64,000 nt of DNA from Proteus terrae subsp. cibarius (GTDB taxonomy: Bacteria; Pseudomonadota; Gammaproteobacteria; Enterobacterales; Enterobacteriaceae), in NCBI RefSeq assembly GCF_011045835.1, contig NZ_CP047349.1, forward strand, positions 1 to 64,000, written 5' to 3'. The notes below the pieces were generated by a model. It was not told the origin of the DNA, made no database searches, and saw only the letters and a list, made by a program, of their open reading frames with translations. Made by a program: the position numbers and the translations under genes. Within the stretch, counting starts at the first letter, position 1, and the number at the start of each line of letters is the position of its first letter. This document shows positions 55,371-63,980 of this stretch, in pieces.

Positions 55371-56234
55371 TCATTTAAAATAACTCAAATTTTTTATTTT
55401 CTTATTAGAAATAAAGTATTCAAATGTTTTATTCAATTTAGAATTATTCATTCCTTGTTTGACATTTTCTTCATATAAACCTGATCCGAAACTTGTTATG
55501 AGAGGAGGAAAGTGTATATTACTTTCTTCGATACGACATGATTTAAATCCACTACTAAGAGTAACTGCTTTAAACCAAATATCATCCCCATTTGGAGATA
55601 GCTCAAGAAATTTATAATCCATTAAAAATTCATTTAATGAATTAATTGGATAGCACACACCCGAACATCCTGTAGGCAATAATGACCATGATGGATTATT
55701 TAAACTTGTATTGTTATTCATAGAATATTCATAATTAAAAGAATCATTAATATACTTTAGGTTGTGTCCTCTATAGCATGATACACATAGTTCTTTTTTC
55801 GATTTATTTATTAATTTTTGACTCCAATATGGAGGATAAAAAATATCATCATCAGCAGTTATTATATAATTGATATTTTTCCCTTTTTTTATTACTTCAT
55901 CATATGTATAAATAAGTTTTTTGTAAGATTTTATATTTTCATCAACAAGTTTAATAGATAATCCTCTTGATTCTAGCTTTCTTAATTTATTCAAACTGTT
56001 TTTGTTTTTTATATCTATCGATGAAAGCCATAAGTATATTTTCTTGGGTTTGTAATTTTGTCTTAATAGGCTTTCAACTACTAAATGAAGGTGTTTTATT
56101 CTTTTATCGAATGATGTTAAACTTATAATAAAATCTGAGTTTTCGTTTATACCTTTTTTTTTATTAAAGGTGTAAATTACTTTATGATAATAAAATAAAA
56201 ATGATAATTTAATAAAGTTCAATATTTTTTTCAT
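55371..56234 (-). CDS. Putative glycosyltransferase (GT-A fold, O-antigen)
   Basis: Protein of 287 residues, AT-rich coding, with a hydrophobic/basic N-terminus and then DFIISLTSFDKRIKHLHLVVES, a start seen in a family of bacterial glycosyltransferases. The metal-binding motif is ITADDDIFYPPYW (DDD) at about residues 124-136, with SPNGDDIWFKA later. No membrane span beyond the N-terminus. Between wzx and ugd in the O-antigen unit. Sugar unknown. Confidence 0.7.
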   Translation of the reverse strand: MKKILNFIKLSFLFYYHKVIYTFNKKKGINENSDFIISLTSFDKRIKHLHLVVESLLRQNYKPKKIYLWLSSIDIKNKNSLNKLRKLESRGLSIKLVDENIKSYKKLIYTYDEVIKKGKNINYIITADDDIFYPPYWSQKLINKSKKELCVSCYRGHNLKYINDSFNYEYSMNNNTSLNNPSWSLLPTGCSGVCYPINSLNEFLMDYKFLELSPNGDDIWFKAVTLSSGFKSCRIEESNIHFPPLITSFGSGLYEENVKQGMNNSKLNKTFEYFISNKKIKNLSYFK

Positions 56235-56243
56235 GATAAGCTG

Positions 56244-57563
56244 TTACATTAAGATGATTAAATTTATGAAGATAAATAAAAATATAGCATAAGAGAATAA
56301 ACTTAATAATAAAAATTTTAAATTAATTGCAACTCTAAAAAAATAATTACTATACAAATATAGTATAGAGTTTAATAAAAAAAGGAAGGTAATAAGCTGG
56401 TTTAGATTATTGATTAAACTATAGTGCGAGAGAAAAAATAAAGAAATTGTTGTTAGTGTTACTTGAATTAAGTTCCAATTCAATTCTTTAAATGGTTTTC
56501 CAATTAGTTGAAAATATGCGCATTGATAATTAGCTGAAAGAGATTTTATTGAAAAGATTAAAAATAAAACAGAGAATAATTTTATATTAATAAAGGATAT
56601 AGTGTAATTTAAATAATCAAAGATATTATATACGAAGAATGTGAGTATATTTATCAATAATATTATGATAAATATACCCATTAATTGTTTTATAAATATA
56701 TTTTTTAGCCTTTCAGTGTGTTTCCTTAAAATTGGCATTAACAGTCTTCTACATAATTGAAAGAATGCGGAAAGTAGCTGAATGGAAAATTGCTTTATTA
56801 TAAAATAGTTACCCAATAATGTTAGATTAAAATAAGCTCCAACTATTATTTCATCTATTTTTGAACTTATAGTATTTATGGCATTACTACCGAATTGGCT
56901 GAAATAATAATTTTTAAACTCTTTAATAATATTAATGTTTAGATATTTTATCTTACTTGTAATGTAGTTATTTCTAAAGGTAAAAGTTTTTATGCTAATT
57001 AATCTTACAACATAGGATATAAAAAAAGAAACAGAATAGATTAGCATGAAATCTATTTTTATTAAAATAAGAGAAATTATTGAAATAAGTTGACTAGCTC
57101 TAAAAAATAGTTCTATTAAAAATATTTTTTTAAACTTATAATCTCTAATTAGTATGGAATACTGAATAGTACCTAAAGATAATAATGGAAAACAAAGATA
57201 ACTAATAATTAATGATATTTTATATATAAGAACAATATTCAAGAATGAAGTTATTAGTGTTAATGTTAAAAATAAAAAAAATGAAATACTTAAAACCAGA
57301 AACTGTACTGATGAAAAAATATATTTATCAATATTCTTTTTATATAACACATAATTTAGAACACCTGACTCAGCAAGACCTAGGCAAAACATATTAATAA
57401 TTGATATAATGCTTATTAATCCAACTGCATTTGGAGGGAAGTATTTGGCAATAACATACAAGACTAATATTTGAATTATTCCAGATATTAAGAAAGATAG
57501 TATTTGTATCAGTCCTGAATTTATATAATTTTTTAGATTTCTAATTTTTACTAAGCTATTCAT
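56244..57563 (-). CDS. wzx: O-antigen flippase Wzx
   Basis: Strongly hydrophobic protein of 439 residues with about twelve to fourteen membrane segments, the architecture of polysaccharide flippases (MATE/MVF superfamily). The first segment region LIQILSFLISGIIQILVLYV and the loop PNAVGLISIISIINMFCLGLAESG are typical. It moves undecaprenyl-linked O-units across the inner membrane. It overlaps the upstream GT4 gene by 8 bases. Very low GC and rich in Ile, Leu and Phe, as usual for wzx. Confidence 0.85.
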   Translation of the reverse strand: MNSLVKIRNLKNYINSGLIQILSFLISGIIQILVLYVIAKYFPPNAVGLISIISIINMFCLGLAESGVLNYVLYKKNIDKYIFSSVQFLVLSISFFLFLTLTLITSFLNIVLIYKISLIISYLCFPLLSLGTIQYSILIRDYKFKKIFLIELFFRASQLISIISLILIKIDFMLIYSVSFFISYVVRLISIKTFTFRNNYITSKIKYLNINIIKEFKNYYFSQFGSNAINTISSKIDEIIVGAYFNLTLLGNYFIIKQFSIQLLSAFFQLCRRLLMPILRKHTERLKNIFIKQLMGIFIIILLINILTFFVYNIFDYLNYTISFINIKLFSVLFLIFSIKSLSANYQCAYFQLIGKPFKELNWNLIQVTLTTISLFFLSHYSLINNLNQLITFLFLLNSILYLYSNYFFRVAINLKFLLLSLFSYAIFLFIFINLIILM

Positions 57564-58689
57564 TAATTAATCCAATAGCTAACTTTTCCCATGAATAGTT
57601 TTCTTTTATAAAATCTCTATTTTTATTACCATTGAATTTGTTTATCTTATAAAAATAAGTAGCTAGCTCTTTAGCATTTAATGACGAATAGTAGGCATGG
57701 TCTATGCAAATTTTTTCTGTAGCAGTTATTACATCTTTGCTATTTTTAAAGGCAACAATAGGTAAATTGCAACTCATTGCTTCTAATATAGTTTGACCAA
57801 AAGGTTCGTAAGTAGATGTCATCGCAAATATATCTGCTAAGGGATATATATTTTCAGGATTATTCTGGCTACCAATTAAAAAAACCTGATTATTTAAATT
57901 CAATAGTTTAATTTTTTCTTCAAGATTATTTCGTTCAACTCCATCACCAACGATAATACATTTATAATTTTCAGGTAAATACTTCATTGCATCTATAGCA
58001 AAATTAAATCCTTTTGCTTTTACTAAGCGTCCAACACATAAAATTAATTTATCATGATGATTGTAGTTTATTGTTTTTTTTATCGATTCAATTTTTTTTT
58101 CATCTAAGATAGGTTGAAATCTAATATAATCCACTCCAGGATTAATTATATTAATTTTATTTTGATTATGATATATTTCGTTGGCTTGCATTTTCATGTT
58201 TTCGCTAAATACGAAAACCTTATTTGAGAGTTTTAAAACTAATTTATCTAATATGGTATTTATCTTTCTTTTTATTTTTACAATTATACTTGAATGGAGA
58301 TTTTTAGTATTTTGTTGGTGATGTGCAAAACCAGGAGCAACATAAATAGTTTTTCTTTTAAAGAAAAAACAAGAAATAACACCTACAAACTGATTTCTAC
58401 TAATACAGAAATCAATATTTTTTTTACTTATTTTTTTCATTAGAATTAAAAGCTGAAATATCATTATAAAATTATTTAATATAACTCCTATTATTCCAGG
58501 GTATTTATTTCTTTCAAAATAATAGATGTTATCATTATTTTTTAAAGTACTTCTTTTATTTTTTGTTCCAACAATTAAATATACGTTAAAACCTAAATTC
58601 AAGTACTCTTTCCTAAGATGTCTTAGTGAGTTTTCTACTCCACCTATTTCCGGATAGTAGCTCAAATTACATAATAGTATGTTTTTCAT
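57556..58689 (-). CDS. Glycosyltransferase family 4 (O-antigen)
   Basis: Retaining GT-B transferase of 377 residues from ATG 58689 (MKNILLCNLSYYPEIGG); a start six codons earlier is possible. N-domain motif YYPEIGGVENSLRHL, donor-domain CVGRLVKAKGFNFAIDAMKY and EPFGQTILEAMSCNLPIVAF with both glutamates. It overlaps wzy upstream and wzx downstream. Sugar specificity unknown. Confidence 0.83.
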   Translation of the reverse strand: MKNILLCNLSYYPEIGGVENSLRHLRKEYLNLGFNVYLIVGTKNKRSTLKNNDNIYYFERNKYPGIIGVILNNFIMIFQLLILMKKISKKNIDFCISRNQFVGVISCFFFKRKTIYVAPGFAHHQQNTKNLHSSIIVKIKRKINTILDKLVLKLSNKVFVFSENMKMQANEIYHNQNKINIINPGVDYIRFQPILDEKKIESIKKTINYNHHDKLILCVGRLVKAKGFNFAIDAMKYLPENYKCIIVGDGVERNNLEEKIKLLNLNNQVFLIGSQNNPENIYPLADIFAMTSTYEPFGQTILEAMSCNLPIVAFKNSKDVITATEKICIDHAYYSSLNAKELATYFYKINKFNGNKNRDFIKENYSWEKLAIGLINE

Positions 58690-59818
58690 TATTATGGTTT
58701 CCAGCATTCAAAAATATAATAAAAAGATATAAGAACCAAAAAAAAGTATAGCCTGGCCAAGAGAATTTTATAAATATAGCTGCAATTAATAGCTTAATAC
58801 TTATATTGTATTTTAATTTTAATATGTTAAAAATAATAAAAAAAGTTAATAGTCCACCAATATATATTCCAAAAATAGTAATTAAACTAATATATAAAGT
58901 AGTATCGCCTAGGCCATCGTATCCATAAAAAAGATGTTTTTTTATTATTCCATATCCAATGTTTATTAGACTATCATTATCAATGAAGTCTTTAATTACA
59001 TTCATTTTGGTTGCATTACTAGGATCTATACCGTTTATTGTATTTGTTATTCTATATATCATATAGTCCCATGATATATATATCAATATAGACATTGAAA
59101 TTAAGCTAACGATTATAGACCTCAAATTCCATTTTATATATACTAACGATATAAATATAATACCAAGAATAGCTGATAGTATTGATGTGGTTAAGAATAA
59201 AGATAGTACACCGAAAATCAAATAAAAATCTAGTTTATTAAAATTGTTATATACTGATATATATCTGATAACTAAAAATGAGAACATGTAGGCTGAATAT
59301 ATTGATGGTTCTTCATATAACCCACTAGCTCTGAGAATTTCAATACCTTTAAATTGAGTAATGCCTCTTATTTCATTACCTTGAGTTAATAAACCAAAGT
59401 CAAGAATATAATTAAATCCATAAAAAAGGAATATTTGTATAAAGAAAAAGAAGAGATTAATGGAAATTAATACTTTTGTTGTTTTATCCCAGAAATATTT
59501 ACTCTCGAAGGTAGTCCTTTGACTTTCAAATAATAAAGATATTAATATTATATTAATAAAAGTTGTTAGATAGTAATAATGAGCATATTTATCTAATGGG
59601 AAAATACCCCAATTAATAGTTAGAAAATATGATATTGAAATTAAAAAAACAATTATTATATTTAAAGATAAGTTTTTTATTTTTAATTTACTGCCTAATA
59701 GTAATAAGACAATAGTGTTTGGAATTAGAAAACTCAAAATGAATATTCCAAAAGGACTAGCAATTTTTAGACTATAAAAGAAAACTATAATTATTATTAA
59801 CGTGTTTTTTTTTATCAT
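58667..59818 (-). CDS. wzy: O-antigen polymerase Wzy
   Basis: Integral membrane protein of 383 residues with about ten predicted spans. A central loop contains GNEIRGITQFKGIEILRASGLYEEPSI, a pattern common in Wzy-type polymerases, and a further loop GIDPSNATKMNVIKDFIDNDS. Polymerises O-units in the periplasm. There is no purine-rich ribosome site before the ATG; a JUMPstart/ops element lies just upstream. First gene of the second O-antigen unit. Confidence 0.8.
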   Translation of the reverse strand: MIKKNTLIIIIVFFYSLKIASPFGIFILSFLIPNTIVLLLLGSKLKIKNLSLNIIIVFLISISYFLTINWGIFPLDKYAHYYYLTTFINIILISLLFESQRTTFESKYFWDKTTKVLISINLFFFFIQIFLFYGFNYILDFGLLTQGNEIRGITQFKGIEILRASGLYEEPSIYSAYMFSFLVIRYISVYNNFNKLDFYLIFGVLSLFLTTSILSAILGIIFISLVYIKWNLRSIIVSLISMSILIYISWDYMIYRITNTINGIDPSNATKMNVIKDFIDNDSLINIGYGIIKKHLFYGYDGLGDTTLYISLITIFGIYIGGLLTFFIIFNILKLKYNISIKLLIAAIFIKFSWPGYTFFWFLYLFIIFLNAGNHNNEKHTIM

Positions 59819-59842
59819 GTTTATTTACATAGTTGATTTGTC

Positions 59843-59880
59843 AAAGCTACCGCACTGGGTTTACGGCTCCCAGAGCGCCA
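59843..59880 (-). promoter_or_regulatory. JUMPstart/ops element before wzy
   Basis: On the minus strand GGCGCTCTGGGAGCCGTAAA is followed by CCCAGTGCGGTAGCTTTGAC. CTGGG and CCCAG pair as a hairpin, followed by GCGGTAGC, the core of the ops pause site that recruits RfaH. The layout (CTCTGG-AGC-spacer-CCAG-GCGGTAG) follows the enterobacterial JUMPstart consensus. It ends about 25 bases from the wzy start. Confidence 0.8.
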
Positions 59881-59968
59881 AAATTTATCTCGAAAAACCC
59901 TTATCTTTTTGTAATATAAGAGTTTTGTTATATAAGCATACTTTATCAATATGCTAAAAACCGCACTG

Positions 59969-59997
59969 AGAGTAGACTCTTCAAACCAGACGGTCAA
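59969..59997 (-). promoter_or_regulatory. Possible promoter for the wzy unit
   Basis: Minus-strand TTGACC (59997-59992) and TACTCT (59974-59969) with a 17-base spacer. The -10 match is only moderate. Transcription from here would produce RNA containing the JUMPstart element about 100 bases downstream. Confidence 0.4.
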
Positions 59998-60106
59998 GTA
60001 ATAGCTGGGTATTTTAGCATTGATTGAGGATATATAAATACTGGAATAGCTATCGATTCAGCCAGATCATTCTGAATTACATCAACAAACGTTAATGAAA
60101 AGAATA

Positions 60107-60132
60107 TGCCACCTATTCATCAATAGGTGGCA
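60107..60132 (-). terminator. Hairpin terminator of the first O-antigen unit
   Basis: Perfect 11-base stem TGCCACCTATT / AATAGGTGGCA with a CATC loop; on the minus strand it is followed by TATTCTTTTCATT. It lies 380 bases beyond the acetyltransferase stop and just ahead of the next promoter region. Confidence 0.65.
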
Positions 60133-60511
60133 GTATATTTTGATACAACAGTTTAATTACTTAATTTTGAATATCAGTCTCTTACTTGCTACTCTGAATT
60201 TTTAGCCGCTCATTATACTTTATATGACACTTATATGGTTTTATGTTAGTGTTTGTTAGCTATGATAGATCCTACTATGATTTTATCCTATATGTTTAAA
60301 CATAAGGCACTGGTAGAAAGACAAAAATGTATGGCGTGCCAATAAAAATAGTAGATTAAGAAGGAATGGTTTTTTAGCTAATCATTGATGTAATATTGAT
60401 AAGAAATGGAGAACTAAATTAGAACCAATATGGATTAATATCATTTAAATCAATTATATATAATTTGTTTTTATATTGGTAAATGAAAATTTTGATATAT
60501 TTATCAATGAA

Positions 60512-61075
60512 TTATGCTTTTTTACTTTCTAAATATTCTTTTTCTAAACTTAATAAGTCTTTTTTTCTTTCTTTGATTCTTTTGGCTGGATTGCCAAAAT
60601 ATATACCCCATGGTTTTGTATTTTTTGTAACCATCGATAACGCGCCAACAGCTGTCCCTTCCGCAATATTAACACCAGGCATAATAATAGAATTTGTTCC
60701 TATAATTGCATGTTTCCCAATTATAATATTTTTTTCCTTTAATCCCTTATATTTCAACGGTACAGTTGGGTTTGTCATTGTTCTACCACTATAGTCATCA
60801 GTTCCAGTAAATACATGACAACCATATGCTAATCCAGAAAAGTCTTCAAATAAAATACTGCATTCACCTGCACTTAAGTTACAAAATGCGGCAATATGAA
60901 TATTATTTTTTAAATGAATTTTTCCAGATAAAATAACAAAATCATCGATACGGCAGTCATTTCCAATTTCAATTTCTTCAGGTCTATATATGGATGTTTT
61001 TGTACTTATTTTACAATTTTCACCAATACTTTTAAAACCGATTTCTAATAGTTGTTCTTGAGTATAGAATGACAT
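60512..61075 (-). CDS. Hexapeptide acyltransferase (sugar O/N-acetyltransferase)
   Basis: Left-handed beta-helix acetyltransferase of 187 residues. The repeats run from IGENCKISTKTSIYRPEEIEIGNDCRI through IIGKHAIIGTNSIIMPGVNIAEG to AVGALSMVTKNTKPWGIYFGNPAKRIKER, the last being the usual end of NodL/LacA/WbbJ-type enzymes. It follows wbqC in a cassette with a VioA-like aminotransferase, so N-acetylation of an amino sugar or O-acetylation of the O-unit are both plausible. Last gene of the first unit. Confidence 0.8.
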   Translation of the reverse strand: MSFYTQEQLLEIGFKSIGENCKISTKTSIYRPEEIEIGNDCRIDDFVILSGKIHLKNNIHIAAFCNLSAGECSILFEDFSGLAYGCHVFTGTDDYSGRTMTNPTVPLKYKGLKEKNIIIGKHAIIGTNSIIMPGVNIAEGTAVGALSMVTKNTKPWGIYFGNPAKRIKERKKDLLSLEKEYLESKKA

Positions 61076-61082
61076 ATTTAGC

Positions 61083-61775
61083 CTATATAATTTTAAAATT
61101 ATTGAGTTGATTAATTATTTCATCTTTACTACAGTTCATTAGAATATCAATCATTGATAAATTATCTATAAAAGTAGATGAATTCACTTGTGGATAGTTT
61201 GTGATTGATGGTTTGATAAATCCTAATTCTATATTTCTTTTTTGAAATTCTTTTTTATCGTAGAGTTCCATTCCTCCAATTGCATTTATGTATTGTTTGG
61301 AATTATTTATTTTACATAAGTCATATATTTTTTCTTGAGCGCCATTTTCTCGGTCATAATCAATCGTTGATGAAAAATCATAGTTGAAATTTAATGAAAG
61401 ATATTCGAATATTTTAATAATTGATAATGATGTTATATTTGATACTTTCCTATCTTTATTATTGAATATTGATTCAATTAATGGATAAATCTCATAAAAA
61501 TATTTTGATTTAGAATATGACATTTCTATTGTTAATAAGATTTTTTTTGTTTCTTCAGTGAAATATAATTCATTTATTAACTTATTTTGAGATGCGTTTT
61601 TTATGGGTAGTGAAAATAAAAAAACTCCATTTTTAGTTGCTATATTGTTCCTGTTTATATATCCCTTTTTTATATAATTAACATCATCATAAAATATAAA
61701 AAGATCGCTACAGTAAGCTAATTGATAGTATCCTATGTATGGGAAAAGATAGGGTTGCATAACAGCTAATTTCAT
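61083..61775 (-). CDS. WbqC-family protein
   Basis: Protein of 230 residues. It begins KLAVMQPYLFPYIGYYQLAY and has IFYDDVNYIKKGYINRNNI, the hallmark of the WbqC family (PF08889) found in O-antigen clusters. Family members are often near genes for amino-dideoxy sugars and have been suggested to help attach acyl groups to the amino group, but a biochemical role is not firmly known. Eight bases upstream of the acetyltransferase gene on the same transcript. Confidence 0.82.
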   Translation of the reverse strand: MKLAVMQPYLFPYIGYYQLAYCSDLFIFYDDVNYIKKGYINRNNIATKNGVFLFSLPIKNASQNKLINELYFTEETKKILLTIEMSYSKSKYFYEIYPLIESIFNNKDRKVSNITSLSIIKIFEYLSLNFNYDFSSTIDYDRENGAQEKIYDLCKINNSKQYINAIGGMELYDKKEFQKRNIELGFIKPSITNYPQVNSSTFIDNLSMIDILMNCSKDEIINQLNNFKII

Positions 61776-61782
61776 TATGTAT

Positions 61783-62832
61783 TCATCCTAATTTTTTCAA
61801 TATTTTATTTTTAAAAATCATTTTTATTTTTTCTCGTAAAAATAAAATAGGCAAAAAGTTTCTGTATAAATATAGTTTTTTTTGATTTCTATTTATATTC
61901 TTATAAAGATCCCAAGATTTTATAATTAATAATTTTGAACCATTCCATTCTTTTTTAAGGAATAACTGATTGGCACTTATTCTTATAAGATCTGCTAGTG
62001 CAAAATCTATATCTTTTTTATCTACGCCTAAGTTAATTAACTTATATAAATGTTTCTCGTATTCATTTATTTCTGAAATTAAAAACTCTTTATTAATATT
62101 TTTTCTATTTTCAGACCAAGAGCCTACGGAATTGATACGATAAACACATGTAATATCTGGTAAATATATAGCCCCCTTTTCTATACTACCAAGTATTTGG
62201 CAGTAATAGTCACCAATGGAGGCTCTTGAAAAATTATCTTTAAATAATATGAAAACTTCTCTTCTAAATATAATAGAAGCAGTGGGCATATATGCGCCAC
62301 CCTGACGAATAACAGTGGAAAGAGATGAAATAAAAATTTTATTGTGATAGTTTGCAGTAACCTCAATTTTTCCATTGGGCTGTAGTGTATAAGCTGAACT
62401 AAAACATAAATTAATGCTTTTTTCTTTTTCTAAAATTTTAACTTGTTTTGTTATTTTATGTTTATCTATCCAAAAATCATCACCTTCACATAGAGCAATA
62501 TATTTACCTGTTGTAAATAAGAATGCATTAACACCTGGTTGTATTCCTTGTGAATAAATATTTTTAGGTGGAATGATATGTTTGATGATATTAGGGTAGT
62601 TATCTGTATATTTTTTTATTATATTTGATGTTGAATCTGTAGAACAATCATCATGTATAATAAATTCATATCTATAAGTTGTGTCTTGGCAAAGTACGCC
62701 AAGTATAGTGTCTTCTATATACTTTTCTTGATTATATGTGCAACATATTACACTGACGATAACCTCTTCAGAGCTCCATTTATCGATTATCTCTTTTTCA
62801 GGGAGAGGTGATTTTAACTTATTCATTATCAT
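61783..62832 (-). CDS. Glycosyltransferase family 2 (O-antigen)
   Basis: GT-A transferase of 349 residues (347 if the second ATG at 62826 is used). N-terminal VSVICCTYNQEKYIEDTILGVL, HDDCSTDST and the metal site YIALCEGDDFWID are clear. It lies two bases after the VioA-like gene and 7 before wbqC. May transfer the amino-dideoxy sugar made by its neighbours; inference from position only. Confidence 0.82.
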   Translation of the reverse strand: MIMNKLKSPLPEKEIIDKWSSEEVIVSVICCTYNQEKYIEDTILGVLCQDTTYRYEFIIHDDCSTDSTSNIIKKYTDNYPNIIKHIIPPKNIYSQGIQPGVNAFLFTTGKYIALCEGDDFWIDKHKITKQVKILEKEKSINLCFSSAYTLQPNGKIEVTANYHNKIFISSLSTVIRQGGAYMPTASIIFRREVFILFKDNFSRASIGDYYCQILGSIEKGAIYLPDITCVYRINSVGSWSENRKNINKEFLISEINEYEKHLYKLINLGVDKKDIDFALADLIRISANQLFLKKEWNGSKLLIIKSWDLYKNINRNQKKLYLYRNFLPILFLREKIKMIFKNKILKKLG

Positions 62833-62834
62833 TT

Positions 62835-63926
62835 TTAACTTTTAATAATATTTATAATTCTATTTAAGTCGTCATCAATTAATAAATGATGAATTGGTAG
62901 GCAAATAACATTTTCAGATATTTTTTTTGCTATTGGTGTTTCTACTTTATATTGTTTGTAAATATTAAAATCAGTGATTAATGGATAAAAATATCGACGG
63001 CTTATTATATTATTATCTTTTAATTTTAGATAAAGTTCATCTCTTGTTTTTCCATATTTATTTTTATCTATTATTATAGGATAGTAAGAATAATTCCATA
63101 TTAAGCTTTCTGGTATATTGGGTAGGGTAATGCCAGACATATTACTTAAATGAGAGTGATAAAACTCAGAGACTTTTTTTCTTTTATCTATTGCTTCATC
63201 GATATAATTTAATGTAGCTAAGCCAAATGCTGCTTGTACTTCATTGAGTTTTGCATTGAAGCCTAATTCATCAATTATAGTTTCATTTGTGTAACCAAAG
63301 TTTTTATATCTATCGAGTTTTTCTTTCATTTCTTTTGTGTGGCAAATAATTGCTCCCCCTTCGATGGTGGAGTAAGTTTTAGTTGCGTGAAAACTTAAAA
63401 CTGATAGATCACCCTTGTTTAATATTGATTGATTATTCTCTTTAACACCAAAAGCGTGAGCTGCATCATAAATGACAGGAATATTATACTTATCTGCAAT
63501 TTTTTGTATTGCTTCATAATTACATGGGCGACCATAAACATGAACGGGTAAAATTGCACTTGTTTTATCTGTGATTGCGGCTTCTATTTTGCTTGGATCG
63601 ATATTATAGGTATCTGGTTCTATATCTACAAAGACAGGGGAAATATTGTTGTGTAATAGAGAATGACTTGTTGCAACAAAACTGTATGGTGTCGTTATAA
63701 CCTCTCCTTTAAGCTCTAACACATTGATTGCTGCTATTAAGGCTAATGTTCCGTTCGAATATAAACTAATATAAGGAACATCTAGGTATTCACAAAGCGC
63801 ATTTTCAAGGCATTGATGGTAATACCCATTGTTTGTTAGCCATTTTTTATCCCATATATCTTTTAAGTAAGGTTCTAAAGTTTCTAATGGCGGGAACAGT
63901 GGGCTTGTGACTGTTATTGTATTCAT
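62835..63926 (-). CDS. VioA-like DegT/DnrJ/EryC1 sugar aminotransferase
   Basis: PLP-dependent sugar aminotransferase of 363 residues from ATG 63926; an ATG two codons earlier has poorer spacing to AGAG. It begins TVTSPLFPPLETLEPYLKDI and has WDKKWLTNNG and the PLP lysine in VLSFHATKTYSTIEGG. It resembles VioA, which makes dTDP-4-amino-4,6-dideoxyglucose (viosamine, Qui4N) from dTDP-4-keto-6-deoxyglucose. The rml genes for that precursor are not in the window. A related 3-aminotransferase is the alternative. First gene after the JUMPstart element. Confidence 0.78.
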   Translation of the reverse strand: MNTITVTSPLFPPLETLEPYLKDIWDKKWLTNNGYYHQCLENALCEYLDVPYISLYSNGTLALIAAINVLELKGEVITTPYSFVATSHSLLHNNISPVFVDIEPDTYNIDPSKIEAAITDKTSAILPVHVYGRPCNYEAIQKIADKYNIPVIYDAAHAFGVKENNQSILNKGDLSVLSFHATKTYSTIEGGAIICHTKEMKEKLDRYKNFGYTNETIIDELGFNAKLNEVQAAFGLATLNYIDEAIDKRKKVSEFYHSHLSNMSGITLPNIPESLIWNYSYYPIIIDKNKYGKTRDELYLKLKDNNIISRRYFYPLITDFNIYKQYKVETPIAKKISENVICLPIHHLLIDDDLNRIINIIKS

Positions 63927-63948
63927 AAACATTTTCTCTAAAGGAAAA

Positions 63949-63980
63949 GTATAGCTACCGCACTGGGAAAGTACCCAGAG
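63949..63980 (-). promoter_or_regulatory. JUMPstart/ops element before the vioA-like gene
   Basis: Minus strand: CTCTGGGTACTTT then CCCAGTGCGGTAGCTATAC. It has the same CTGGG/CCCAG hairpin and GCGGTAGC ops core as the copy at 59843-59880. The 15 bases CCCAGTGCGGTAGCT are identical in both. About 23 bases upstream of the start codon. Confidence 0.8.

Larger units (their letters stand above)
59819..60511. other. Long regulatory gap inside the O-antigen locus
   Basis: A 693-base region without a convincing gene, between the acetyltransferase gene and wzy (both minus). From right to left it holds an AT-rich stretch, a strong hairpin terminator, a possible promoter, a degenerate JUMPstart-like sequence and a full JUMPstart/ops element. 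Its size and content suggest a fusion point between two O-antigen segments. No insertion-sequence ends were recognised. Confidence 0.6.

Noticed and set aside
60483..60794. Plus-strand hydrophobic frame of 103 codons over the acetyltransferase gene
   Set aside because: Antisense to a clear hexapeptide-repeat gene; hydrophobicity arises from AT-rich complement.
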